A DNA stretch of 64,000 bases from an uncultured Gammaproteobacteria bacterium (GTDB lineage: Bacteria > Pseudomonadota > Gammaproteobacteria > JAADHQ01): assembly GCA_947258655.1 (NCBI GenBank), contig CAMYJD010000002.1:1-64000 (forward strand), read 5' to 3'. The translations under genes and the position numbers were made by a program. Below, in pieces: positions 17,519 to 28,164 of this stretch. A model generated the notes under the pieces. The model saw nothing but the letters and a program-made list of their open reading frames with translations. It was not told the origin of the DNA and made no database searches. How positions within the stretch are numbered: position 1 is the first letter of the stretch; every line of letters begins with the position of its first letter.

Positions 17519-18457
17519 CTAGTCATACATTTTACGCATGTCCTGTTTTAGCTGGTCATATCCTTGTTTACGCCAAAGGCGGGCCTGCTGTTTTTCGTTG
17601 GCATCCCATAACTTGCTGTCTTTCAGGATACTGCATGCACGTTGTTGAAATTCCATATTACTGCCCGCATCGGAAATAAAATCACTGCCGCCGAAGAAAC
17701 AGGTTTCGTACAGGTCAACGACATCGGGGCGCATGTTGGTATGGGCATGGCCCAACCAATGGACTATCTCATGGAAAACCAGTGCCTTGAGGTTATTATA
17801 GCGATGCAGTCGCTCCATCCGCTGCGGATTACCGGCAAGGTGTTCAGCTATCTGATGGTCATCCAGTTTGAAGAAATCCCGGTAGGTACTCGGTTCATGT
17901 TTACGTGTCAGGAAGCCGCTCAGTCGATAGGTGTCAATGACAACTCCGGGAAAGGGGATATCACGAATGACCTTGTCATTTTGATACTGTGCGAATAACT
18001 CGGGCGGCGGCTTGGCGACGGCATAGGCAAAAGTCTTGTCTTCAACGCAACGAAATATCTTCTGTTGACTGCTTTCCAGTAAATCCAGCAACAGAATGGC
18101 CTGCTTCCTGTGATATGGATGCAACTTGCCCATCGGACCGTTTCCAGTCATGGCTTGCAGGCCGATCCGTAGTCCTTCGCGGATATCATTGGCCAGGGTC
18201 ATGTAACCTTCTATTGGCGAGCGTTGCTTGTGATAGGGGTAGTTTTTACAATTCTCTATACGTATACCCGGCCCGGTTACCATACTATGTGCCGGCTTAC
18301 CTTGCAGTGCCGAAGCGGGCTGTATAGTGAAGCTGGCCAGCAGTGTGTCGATGCGCTTGGATAGAGTGCTATGATCCGCCACAGCAGCATAGGCGCATGG
18401 CTTGATAGCCATGGTCGCGAAGACAATTATCAATATCTGTATACCAGATTTATTCAT
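17519..18457 (-). CDS. Exported protein with zinc-protease-like HExxH motif
   Basis: 312 residues with a signal peptide (IQILIIVFATMAIKPCAYA). The motif FHEIVHWLGHAH at about residues 219-230 fits a zincin metal site HExxH, with extra His residues close by and a downstream ETCFFGG segment. Cys residues at about 80, 136, 250 and 267 may form disulfides in the periplasm. The overall length and the flanking sequence do not match a protease family that I can name. Either it is a metallopeptidase or a metal-binding protein of unknown role. Confidence 0.65.
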   Translation of the reverse strand: MNKSGIQILIIVFATMAIKPCAYAAVADHSTLSKRIDTLLASFTIQPASALQGKPAHSMVTGPGIRIENCKNYPYHKQRSPIEGYMTLANDIREGLRIGLQAMTGNGPMGKLHPYHRKQAILLLDLLESSQQKIFRCVEDKTFAYAVAKPPPELFAQYQNDKVIRDIPFPGVVIDTYRLSGFLTRKHEPSTYRDFFKLDDHQIAEHLAGNPQRMERLHRYNNLKALVFHEIVHWLGHAHTNMRPDVVDLYETCFFGGSDFISDAGSNMEFQQRACSILKDSKLWDANEKQQARLWRKQGYDQLKQDMRKMYD

Positions 18458-18892
18458 CGCCTCTATTCACTGCCTCGTTAGCCTTAATAGCGTTCATATG
18501 AGAAAAAACTGATGCATTTTTCGTCAAAAAAACTATTGAAAGCATGGAGTAAATACAAAGAATATACAATGTATATACATAAGATATACAATATATTTCG
18601 TCCTTGTCAAGGTGAAAATTGCCAAACTGTCATTAATCCGGATTGATTTACTCGAAACCGGGCGATAATCATGATGATTTATTGTCTTAACGCATGAACT
18701 ATTCCATACAAGATTTCAATCAAGCTAATGGCGATTATTGATGAATCGGCACAATCGCCATGCATATTGACATATAACATGTGCAGTTGATTGAACATGT
18801 CTGGTGTACGACAAACTCAGTAAACTGTCTGTAATAAACAACAGCTAGGATGCATTGTTTATGTTATTAACGTGATTCATCAGGAGATAAGT
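18458..18892 (+). other. Intergenic stretch, divergent promoters
   Basis: 435 bases between the HExxH gene (minus) and the small lipoprotein gene (plus). It is AT-rich with an ATACAATGTATATACATAAG run near 18563. No gene seen. It should hold promoters for both genes. Confidence 0.4.
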
Positions 18893-19042
18893 ATGAAATT
18901 TAAATTACTTTCCGGGCTTGTTCTGGTTGCTACTGTTTTATTGGCAGGTTGCGCTACTGAATCAACCAAGAGTTCCGTTTCCGGCGATAACAGCACATGG
19001 TGCAAGCAGTATCCTAAATCCGCTGTCTGCCCAGGTAACTGA
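18893..19042 (+). CDS. 49-residue lipoprotein
   Basis: Too short to be obvious but well supported: AGGAG lies 6 bases before ATG 18893. MKFKLLSGLVLVATVLLAGC is a textbook type II signal with lipobox LAGC, and the mature part has a short Ser/Thr-rich stretch and two more Cys (TWCKQYPKSAVCPGN) that could form a disulfide. It lies alone between divergent and convergent neighbours. No specific function can be assigned. Confidence 0.75.
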   Translation: MKFKLLSGLVLVATVLLAGCATESTKSSVSGDNSTWCKQYPKSAVCPGN

Positions 19043-19171
19043 TTGCCCGAGAAGATACCATTCTGTTGGTTTAACAGGGTTTGTAACCCGGTTTTAAAAT
19101 TATTCAGGAATACAAATCATAAAACTGGAAACGCGAACTTTACTGCTTCTACGGTGATTTCCTGTATTGCT

Positions 19172-19825
19172 TTATATACGTTTTATTAAATCCGGACCAT
19201 CATTTCTGGGGCTATTCACAGTCCGTGACACCTTGTAGATATCCAGGTTGCCACTGTATGGTACCAACATTGCCTGTAATGCACCCTTGTCCTTTCCCTC
19301 TAGCCAGCTATCCCAGGTGTCGTCAGGCAATATTACCGGCATTCTGTCGTGTATGCCTTGCATTTGTTGATTCGCATCGCAAACAATAATGGAACACGAA
19401 TCGATCCTGTCGCCATCCTCATCCTGCCAATGATCCCATATCCCGGCGAATACAAGCGGTTTATTATCCTTGCTGTGTATGTAGTAGGGTTGTTTACCGT
19501 CTTCTGCTTTCCATTCATAAAAGCCATCGGCGGGTATCAGGCAGCGTCGTTTGCGAAAGGGCGTGCGGTATGCCGGTTTGCTGGCGACTGTTTCTGCCCT
19601 TGCATTAATCATGCTGAAGCGTTTATCCAGGCCCTTTGACCATGAAGGTATCAGCCCCCAATGTAGCGATGTCAGTTCTCTTTCACCGTCACTGGACAGG
19701 CGACAGGCCAGAATGTTATCCGTCGGTGCGACATTATAGCGAGGTTTTGTCGACATATCGGTGCTTATACCGAACTGGTCAGCATATTGCAGTGGTGACG
19801 ATGATTGTACGAATCTGCCGCACAT
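19172..19825 (-). CDS. SRAP-family DNA-protein crosslink protein (YedK/HMCES-like)
   Basis: 217 residues. The start is ATG 19825, because the catalytic Cys must be residue 2 after Met removal (MCGRF); the upstream ATG would bury it. Family segments: PRYNVAPTD, HWGLIPSWSK, INARAET (Asn and Glu of the active site), RRCLIPADGFYEWK and HDRMPVILP. Members bond covalently to abasic sites in single-stranded DNA and shield them. It stands alone on the minus strand. Confidence 0.93.
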   Translation of the reverse strand: MCGRFVQSSSPLQYADQFGISTDMSTKPRYNVAPTDNILACRLSSDGERELTSLHWGLIPSWSKGLDKRFSMINARAETVASKPAYRTPFRKRRCLIPADGFYEWKAEDGKQPYYIHSKDNKPLVFAGIWDHWQDEDGDRIDSCSIIVCDANQQMQGIHDRMPVILPDDTWDSWLEGKDKGALQAMLVPYSGNLDIYKVSRTVNSPRNDGPDLIKRI

Positions 19826-20315
19826 GGTTATCAATCAAGGAAGTGAATGTTTTCGGGTACTTGAAACAGGCTGTCCGCTGCACCTTCATTACTGAGAAGC
19901 TTGAACATGGCCTATTCCATTATCACATGTTCCACAATGATACCACGCTATACCTTGCCATTAAGCTCATATGAAGAACAAGTATCTGCGTTGCTCATCG
20001 CACGTGGTAATGTTTTCAGCACATGCGTCTTCATGCATGCACGATATTAGCTTAATTATTTCATGTCAAGCAATTGCCAGATACTGGCCGGAAAAATACA
20101 AGGAATTGAAAATTAATGATAAAATCAATGAAAGGAGGAAGTTCTGCGGGATTGGCTCGAATCACACTGACATAGGGAGGCTGCATTAGGGAAAATTAAT
20201 ATGGTACGTAAATCGTTATGTTTCGTGAGTATGGATACGTAGCTTTGTTCGTCTTTATAATTGCAGAAATATCAATACTGGCGTTGCAGATTGATAAGTA
20301 CATGAGATACGTAAA
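19826..20315 (+). other. Intergenic stretch without a convincing gene
   Basis: About 490 bases between the SRAP gene and the next plus-strand gene. Short open frames here have compositions unlike the neighbours and no ribosome sites. One AAAGGAGGAAG stretch at about 20131-20141 looks like a ribosome site but leads into no sensible frame. Confidence 0.4.
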
Positions 20316-20564
20316 ATGAATCAGTCAGATACATCCGGGATCAGGGTAATTTGTTACGCAGGCTATCGCGGCGAGGAGTCGCCGACAAGGTTTTATCTTG
20401 GAGAGCGCCTTGTCGAGATCGAGGATATACTGGACCGCTGGCTTGATCCGGAGCGCCGTTATTTCAAGGTAAAAGGTGATGATGGTGGAACCTATATCTT
20501 GCGCCACGATGTCAAGACAGATAAATGGGACATGACCATGTATCATAGTGGGCCGGAAATATAA
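20316..20564 (+). CDS. Small soluble protein of unknown function
   Basis: 82 residues starting at ATG 20316. A compact, protein-like sequence: GIRVICYAGYRGEESPTRFY, a LVEIEDILDRWLD helix, then FKVKGDDGGTYILRHDV and DKWDMTMYH. It looks like an alpha/beta fold of about 75 residues. No motif allows a function. It precedes the FtsH-like gene by 135 bases and may be co-transcribed with it. Confidence 0.6.
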   Translation: MNQSDTSGIRVICYAGYRGEESPTRFYLGERLVEIEDILDRWLDPERRYFKVKGDDGGTYILRHDVKTDKWDMTMYHSGPEI

Positions 20565-20699
20565 GGATTACAGACATAGACAGTAATAAAAGGCAAAATG
20601 ACTGGAGTCCGGGCATAATTCTTTCTAAAATAAGAGAATATAATGATCTGTATGTTATTTTACAGCAATGTTATCGACCTCAAAAACTGTGATTGAAGA

Positions 20700-22592
<1,893 letters not shown>

Positions 22593-22879
22593 AACATTCC
22601 AGCATGCTGATAAAGCAGACATGCCGTAATTGCCGGCTAAGATTGAATACGACGGTTCGGCCATCCTTCAATTGCTTATTTTGCATGACTTCATGTTTTT
22701 TCTGGCTAGCAAATGAGCAGAGTTACTGTTCATTCTTGCTTTATAGAATAAAAATAAGCAATAAAAACATCAAGATAGAGAAAATCTCAAACTATCCCTT
22801 TTATTTTTGTGAACCAGCTCTCAGTTGTTATTAAATAGATGATGTTAAATACAAATTAACACATGTTGTTTATGTACTG
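22593..22879 (+). other. Intergenic stretch upstream of the riboswitch
   Basis: About 290 AT-rich bases after the FtsH gene. No gene seen. It must contain the promoter for the riboswitch transcript. Confidence 0.4.
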
Positions 22880-22965
22880 TAAAGGGCAAATCTGCTGAAA
22901 GTCAGAGACGCAAAGCCACCGGGTTACGGGTAATTATTATCTATGCCAGCGGGGTTACCAGGATT
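22880..22965 (+). promoter_or_regulatory. Class I cyclic di-GMP riboswitch (GEMM)
   Basis: Conserved GEMM-I pieces occur in the right order: AAAGGGCAAA, a GAAA tetraloop flanked by CTG and CAG, GACGCAAAGCCACCGGG, a variable stem and GCCAGCGGGGTTACCA. These correspond to the family's GGGCAAACC, ACGCAAAGCC and GCGGGGTTACC cores. The motif sits about 60 bases before the start of the exported repeat protein. A short stem (TTCTGT and ACAGAA at about 22978-22994) between aptamer and gene could be part of the switch. Whether c-di-GMP turns the gene on or off cannot be read from the sequence. Confidence 0.9.
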
Positions 22966-23024
22966 ATCGATACCAATTCTGTTCCTTTACAGAACTTCGT
23001 TCAATTTCATGACTGGAGATCTGT

Positions 23025-25091
23025 ATGAATAAAACATTATTAACCTGCTGTTGTATCCTGACAGCATTTTCCATGCAAACACTTGCGGGGCCAAAGGCCA
23101 AGCCTGCAAAGCTGGCAACGGTTGTAGCCAAGCCGGCATTTAAACCGGAGCAGACATTTATTCGCCTCAGTACGAGTAATCTGACCCAGGATCTTGATAC
23201 ACCTTATATCATTCATTACTCATCGAACGCTGCTGCATATAAGCACTCAGGGCTAAGTTGGAGTATTGACGGAAAGGAAATAGTGGCAACATCAATTGCT
23301 GACAGGAAAAATACAGTCAGTATTACGCCGGAAACAGCCGGTAATCATGAGATCTGTATTCAGGGTGAACTAGGCAAGAGTGACAAAACGCATATCGATT
23401 GCCTTATGGTCACTGTCAATGAGCCGCCGACCACGAACCGTCAGCCGGTTGTTGAAAATGACAGTATCCGTGTCTATCAGGATATCGCCTATGCGAGTTC
23501 TGTTGTTGCATCCGATCCGGATGGCGACCCCTTGGTCTATTCAGTGGACAATCAGCCTGCATTGGGCGCAGTCGTCATGGATTCGGGGACAGGTAACTAT
23601 ACCTATACGCCCAAACCTGGTATATCTGGAGTGGACTCCTTCAGTTTTATTGTGTCGGATGGCATCAGCACTGCTGTTGAGCGTACTGTTTCCGTAACCA
23701 TCGTCAGTACGCAAACCGCTTGTGATGGTATGGGTCCTTATCCGGACAGTGACAAGGATGGATTCCTGGATATTGCCGAGGTTGCCTACGGTACCAATCC
23801 ATTGAATTATGATTCGCGCATACTCGCTTATAATGCCGATGTGCCATTCAACCTGGATGCCGATAATGACGGTTACCTGGGTTATATCGAGACATGGTTG
23901 GGTGCAGATCCGAACGATAGCGCTTCAAAACCAACCGATTCGGATATAGATGGGATACCCAATTGTTTCGAGCCTGTCTCGGATGGTACCAAGGCCATAT
24001 TACCGGCCTTCAATATTCCGGAAGCCGTTATCGATGCGAGTACAGGGACTGCACGTTTTAAATTTGATATGACCGTGCTTGATAATGCCGCAGGTATCAA
24101 TAACATTATTGTAATGATGCGCAGTCCGCTGGGAACGTATCATTATTCCTATCGCTATATCAAAACCCTGGACCGTGCACGTGTAGCACCCGTCCATATC
24201 GAATCAGTGCCGTTGAATCAATACCTGGAATCAGGCGACTGGATGGTCGTGAAGGTACTGATATACGATGAAGCAAAAAACATCTCATCGATCTCGACCG
24301 CCGCGCTGGAGGCTGCAGGATTTCCAACGACCATCAAGGTTGTTAATCCGCAGGCTGATATCAGTGCCCCTGAAGTTACCCGGCTGGGTTTCAGTGAGCA
24401 GGCGCTGGACGTAAGCTCGGACATCGCCCGTATACCTGTTGAGATATCCTCAACCGATAATGTCTCGGGTATCAAATCAATTGTCTCCTACTTGATCAGT
24501 CCTTCCGGTGTGCATCGCGCATATGCCTATGGCTACCATGCAGACCAGCCCCTGAGTGCCGAACAAGTTTATTACAGTACTACGCTGGATAAATACAGTG
24601 AGGCCGGTGAATGGTCTGTCTACCGGGTGTATCTGGAAGACTGGGCAGGTAATCGTCGTTACTATAGCGGTGATATGCTTGCCGAGATGGGATTTGATAA
24701 TACCATTACGATTGTCAATCCCCTCAGTGACATTGTCGCTCCTGAACTGGAACAATTCGATATACTGACGCCAGTCGTTGATCCAAGCGGTGGGCAGCAA
24801 ACGTTTCGTATCAAGGTCAATGCGACGGATGCCGTGTCCGGTACGAGCAGGATCTACACTGTATTCCGCGGTCCTTCAGGGCAATTTCTGTACGCATATA
24901 CCTATAACACGGCTGATTCGCTGAATTACGACGGTGAGATCGTAACTCCAGCTGTCAGCGAGTTCCTCGAGAATGGGGTATGGTCCGTTTACTATATCCT
25001 ACTGTACGATAATGCGGGAAATACGCGTTATTATCGCAATGATGGATTAAAGTCGATGGGATGGGAGACAGATATTCTTATCCAACGCTGA
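23025..25091 (+). CDS. Exported multidomain Ig-like/TSP3-repeat protein under c-di-GMP riboswitch
   Basis: 688 residues with a signal peptide (LLTCCCILTAFSMQTLAG). Parts in order: a PKD/Ig-like region (about 45-135); a cadherin-like module typical of bacterial adhesins (ENDSIRVYQDIAYA to VSVTIV, about 140-230); two calcium-binding type-3 Asp loops (DSDKDGFLDIAEVAYGTNP and DADNDGYLGYIETWLGADP, then DSDIDGIPNC); and three tandem repeats of about 120 residues, each with D-x-VSGI/T-S-I, a GPSG or SPLG turn and a W-VY-I-LYDNAGN motif. No transmembrane anchor, LPxTG or PEP-CTERM was found at the C-terminus. It is probably a secreted or surface matrix protein tied to biofilm signalling. Unknown family. 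Confidence 0.8.
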   Translation: MNKTLLTCCCILTAFSMQTLAGPKAKPAKLATVVAKPAFKPEQTFIRLSTSNLTQDLDTPYIIHYSSNAAAYKHSGLSWSIDGKEIVATSIADRKNTVSITPETAGNHEICIQGELGKSDKTHIDCLMVTVNEPPTTNRQPVVENDSIRVYQDIAYASSVVASDPDGDPLVYSVDNQPALGAVVMDSGTGNYTYTPKPGISGVDSFSFIVSDGISTAVERTVSVTIVSTQTACDGMGPYPDSDKDGFLDIAEVAYGTNPLNYDSRILAYNADVPFNLDADNDGYLGYIETWLGADPNDSASKPTDSDIDGIPNCFEPVSDGTKAILPAFNIPEAVIDASTGTARFKFDMTVLDNAAGINNIIVMMRSPLGTYHYSYRYIKTLDRARVAPVHIESVPLNQYLESGDWMVVKVLIYDEAKNISSISTAALEAAGFPTTIKVVNPQADISAPEVTRLGFSEQALDVSSDIARIPVEISSTDNVSGIKSIVSYLISPSGVHRAYAYGYHADQPLSAEQVYYSTTLDKYSEAGEWSVYRVYLEDWAGNRRYYSGDMLAEMGFDNTITIVNPLSDIVAPELEQFDILTPVVDPSGGQQTFRIKVNATDAVSGTSRIYTVFRGPSGQFLYAYTYNTADSLNYDGEIVTPAVSEFLENGVWSVYYILLYDNAGNTRYYRNDGLKSMGWETDILIQR

Positions 25092-25108
25092 TGAGTTCCA
25101 TGCACCTG

Positions 25109-25132
25109 GCCACCCCGAAAGGGGTGGCTTTC
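25109..25132 (+). terminator. Terminator after the riboswitch-controlled gene
   Basis: An eight-base stem GCCACCCC / GGGGTGGC with a GAAA tetraloop, followed by TTTCG. It lies 17 bases after the stop codon. The U tract is short, so termination may be partial. Confidence 0.75.
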
Positions 25133-25312
25133 GTATTCTGTCAATTCAGTTGTATGTATACCTTACTAATTTAAGTAAACTATTTATGCACTATTAAGCA
25201 CTATAACTGCACCATATATTTACATACTGTTGCATGAAAATCCTGTCATGTTGTAATGCTATGATAAAAAAAATACCATTATAACAATTACTTAATAATC
25301 AAATAGCAAATA

Positions 25313-25327
25313 TGGCACGCATGCTGC
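25313..25327 (+). promoter_or_regulatory. Candidate sigma-54 promoter of the glycan locus
   Basis: TGGCAC-N5-CTGC (TGGCACGCATGCTGC) matches the -24/-12 consensus TGGCAC-N5-TTGC at all but one base. It lies 390 bases before ugd and points towards it. The leader would contain the hairpin at 25451-25497. No bEBP activator gene is in the window. Confidence 0.4.
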
Positions 25328-25450
25328 CTTACAAACACTAAACCTGTTGTTGCAAATGCTATGTTAATTGGATAATGTAATTGTTAACTAGCGGTATGCA
25401 AATGGACAATGGACAATGAACAATGAACGCGATTGCTGTCACCATAATAG

Positions 25451-25497
25451 ACGTCTGCTCATGTATTCCGGAGTGGCATACATGCAGACGTTTTTTT
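25451..25497 (+). terminator. Strong orphan terminator hairpin upstream of ugd
   Basis: ACGTCTGC...GCAGACGT plus ATGTAT...ATACAT form a 14-pair stem with a two-base bulge, followed by seven T. No gene ends here: the preceding gene has its own terminator at 25109. It could end a small RNA or act as a leader attenuator for the glycan operon. Confidence 0.7.
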
Positions 25498-25715
25498 ATG
25501 AATTCGCAAATGCGTTTGGCAACGGGCCACATGACAATAATTAGATTGTCTTTACACGACTTATAAGTAGCGGATTAACACGATTGTCATGATTCATTAA
25601 TATCTTTATCGCGCAAGCGTCAGAACGGAATATAGGGGGGGGATGTGCGTAAAAAAATCCGAGTAATCGATAGATACAGGTCAGTGCAATTTATCTGTGA
25701 CGGGAGGGTAACGGT

Positions 25716-27098
25716 ATGAACTTGGTAATTGTTGGCACAGGGTATGTCGGTTTGGTAACTGGTACTTGCCTGGCAGAGATGGGAAATCATGTCACCTGTG
25801 TGGATATCGATCAGGACAAGATCGATGCACTCAAGCAGGGCATTATTCCTATCTATGAGCCCGGACTCGAGGCAATGGTAAAATCAAACGCCGCGGAAGG
25901 CAGGCTGCAGTTTAGCACCAGCCTCGATGAAGTCATGCAGGATAGCAATGTCTATTTTATTGCTGTCGGCACTCCACCGCGCTCCGATGGTTCCGCCAAT
26001 CTGGATTATGTACTGGATGTTGCTAGTGAAATAGGCCGCAATATGACGCAATACAGCGTCATTGTTGATAAGTCGACCGTACCTGTCGGCACCGCGGACC
26101 AGGTACGCAAGACGATCTCACGAGAGTTGTCTGCACGTGATTGCAATGTACCGTTTGATGTCGTCAGTAATCCCGAGTTTCTGAAGGAAGGCGCTGCAAT
26201 CGAGGATTTCATGCAGCCTGATCGCATCATCATCGGTACCGAGAGCGAGAAGGCCGCGGAAATCATGGGGCAAATTTATGCGCCCTTCAACAAGCGTGGA
26301 GACGCCATTGTTGTGATGGGCACACGCGATGCGGAAATGTCCAAATACGCCGCCAATGCCATGCTCGCGACCAAGATCTCCTTCATGAACGAGATTGCCG
26401 GCCTGTGTGACCGTATGGGTGTCGATGTTGAAAATGTCAGGCAGGGTATTGGTTCCGATTCGCGCATTGGCTATTCGTTTATTTATCCAGGCTGTGGCTA
26501 TGGCGGTTCGTGTTTTCCCAAGGATGTGAAGGCCCTCGTTCATATGGCTAATAATTATGAATTCGAACCTAAAGTGCTCAATGCGGTCGAGTCGCGTAAT
26601 GCCGAACAGAAACAGGTGCTGTTTGAAAAAATTATCGGGCGTTTCGGGGAAAATCTGGGCGGCATAACCATAGGCGTTTGGGGCCTGGCCTTCAAGCCGG
26701 AAACGGATGACATGCGCGAAGCAAGTTCTATTGAACTCATAGAAGCGTTGATCGGTGTCGGTGCACGTGTCAGGGCCTATGATCCAATCGCTGTCGATGT
26801 GGCACGTGATCAGTTACCTGCGTCCTGGTTTGACAGCGGCGCATTGGAGCTGGCAGCGCATCAGTATGATGCCCTGAACGGTGCCGACGCACTGGCACTG
26901 GTGACGGAATGGAATCCGTTCCGCAATCCAGACTTTCACCTGATGCAGAAAATCATGAAGCAGGCAGTCATATTCGACGGACGTAATATTTATGATCCGG
27001 ATATGCTGGCAGCATCTGGCTTCGAATATCGCGGCATCGGACGTGATACTTCAAATACAAATCTGGCGAAGATGCTTAGCGAAAGTGCATGTGCGTGA
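25716..27098 (+). CDS. ugd: UDP-glucose 6-dehydrogenase
   Basis: 460 residues with a good GGGAGG ribosome site. The NAD-binding Rossmann start is MNLVIVGTGYVGLVTGTCLA, the central domain has NPEFLKEGAAIEDF, and the catalytic Cys is in GCGYGGSCFPKDVKAL. It oxidises UDP-glucose to UDP-glucuronate. It heads the glycan operon and feeds the next gene, which decarboxylates UDP-glucuronate. Length and motifs are normal. Confidence 0.96.
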   Translation: MNLVIVGTGYVGLVTGTCLAEMGNHVTCVDIDQDKIDALKQGIIPIYEPGLEAMVKSNAAEGRLQFSTSLDEVMQDSNVYFIAVGTPPRSDGSANLDYVLDVASEIGRNMTQYSVIVDKSTVPVGTADQVRKTISRELSARDCNVPFDVVSNPEFLKEGAAIEDFMQPDRIIIGTESEKAAEIMGQIYAPFNKRGDAIVVMGTRDAEMSKYAANAMLATKISFMNEIAGLCDRMGVDVENVRQGIGSDSRIGYSFIYPGCGYGGSCFPKDVKALVHMANNYEFEPKVLNAVESRNAEQKQVLFEKIIGRFGENLGGITIGVWGLAFKPETDDMREASSIELIEALIGVGARVRAYDPIAVDVARDQLPASWFDSGALELAAHQYDALNGADALALVTEWNPFRNPDFHLMQKIMKQAVIFDGRNIYDPDMLAASGFEYRGIGRDTSNTNLAKMLSESACA

Positions 27099-27151
27099 GG
27101 ACTGATTCAAATTAATTTATATGGACAAAAACGAAAGACGGGGGGTATGAA

Positions 27152-28156
27152 ATGGATACGACACGTATATTGGTTACCGGTGGAGCAGGCTTTCTAGGCT
27201 CTCACTTGTGTGAAAGGCTGCTCAACGAGGGTAAAGAGGTCATCTGTCTGGATAATTTCTTTACCGGCAGCAAGAAAAATATTATCCACATGATGGATAA
27301 TCCAATGTTTACATTACTGGAGCACGATATTACCAATCCGCTCTTTATTCAGGTCGATCAGATCTATAATCTGGCCTGTCCTGCTTCACCGAAGCATTAT
27401 CAATATGACCCTGTGCACACAACCAAGACGAGTGTCATGGGCATGATTAACATGCTCGGCCTGGCAAAGCGCTGTGATGCAAAGATCATGCATGCGTCGA
27501 CCAGTGAGGTTTATGGAGACCCGGAAGTGCACCCGCAGAGGGAAAGTTACTGGGGGCATGTCAATCCGACTGGAATACGTTCCTGTTATGACGAAGGTAA
27601 ACGTTGCGCCGAAACCCTGTGTTTTGATTACAATCGTCGTCATGGAGCCAAGGTCAAGGTAGTGCGTATTTTCAATACCTATGGTCCGCGTATGCATCCG
27701 GATGACGGCCGTGTCGTATCCAATTTCATTGTTCAGGCGCTGCAGAATGAACCGATTACCTTATATGGAGATGGCTTGCAGACGCGCTCCTTCTGTTATG
27801 TCGATGACCTGATAGAGGGTTTTGTGCGGATGATGGCGACACCCGATGAAATCATCGGTCCGGTAAACCTGGGTAATCCCGATGAGTTTACAATCAAGGA
27901 ACTGGCGCAGCAGGTATTAAAAATCACTGGTTCCAAGTCTACTCTGGTGCAGGAGCTGTTGCCCGCTGATGATCCGAAACAGCGGCAACCGGATATCACG
28001 TTGGCGAAGAAGCTACTGGACTGGGCTCCGAAGGTACCACTGGCAGACGGGCTGGCGCGCACGATTGGTCATTTCGATGAACTGCTGATGCAGAAGCAAA
28101 AACCCGCTTTGAAAGTGTATCCAGATCAAGCATCTGTGCAAACCCAAGCAGTATAA
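27152..28156 (+). CDS. uxs: UDP-glucuronate decarboxylase (UDP-xylose synthase)
   Basis: 334 residues of the extended SDR fold. It has the [13 protein letters not shown] motif, the segment [20 protein letters not shown] that is diagnostic for [17 protein letters not shown] and the SYK-type triad ([11 protein letters not shown]), then [19 protein letters not shown]. It converts UDP-glucuronate to UDP-xylose. It lies between ugd and galE in the same direction. Confidence 0.94.
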   Translation: MDTTRILVTGGAGFLGSHLCERLLNEGKEVICLDNFFTGSKKNIIHMMDNPMFTLLEHDITNPLFIQVDQIYNLACPASPKHYQYDPVHTTKTSVMGMINMLGLAKRCDAKIMHASTSEVYGDPEVHPQRESYWGHVNPTGIRSCYDEGKRCAETLCFDYNRRHGAKVKVVRIFNTYGPRMHPDDGRVVSNFIVQALQNEPITLYGDGLQTRSFCYVDDLIEGFVRMMATPDEIIGPVNLGNPDEFTIKELAQQVLKITGSKSTLVQELLPADDPKQRQPDITLAKKLLDWAPKVPLADGLARTIGHFDELLMQKQKPALKVYPDQASVQTQAV

Positions 28157-28164
28157 GGAAAAAG

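Noticed and set aside
19971-20189. 72-codon ORF in the gap before the small unknown gene
   Set aside because: No ribosome site; sequence has many Cys, His and Ile without pattern.
25400-25425. Tandem ACAATGGACAATGAACAATG stretch as a repeat array
   Set aside because: Only three imperfect short units; too little to call a repeat feature or an iteron set on its own.
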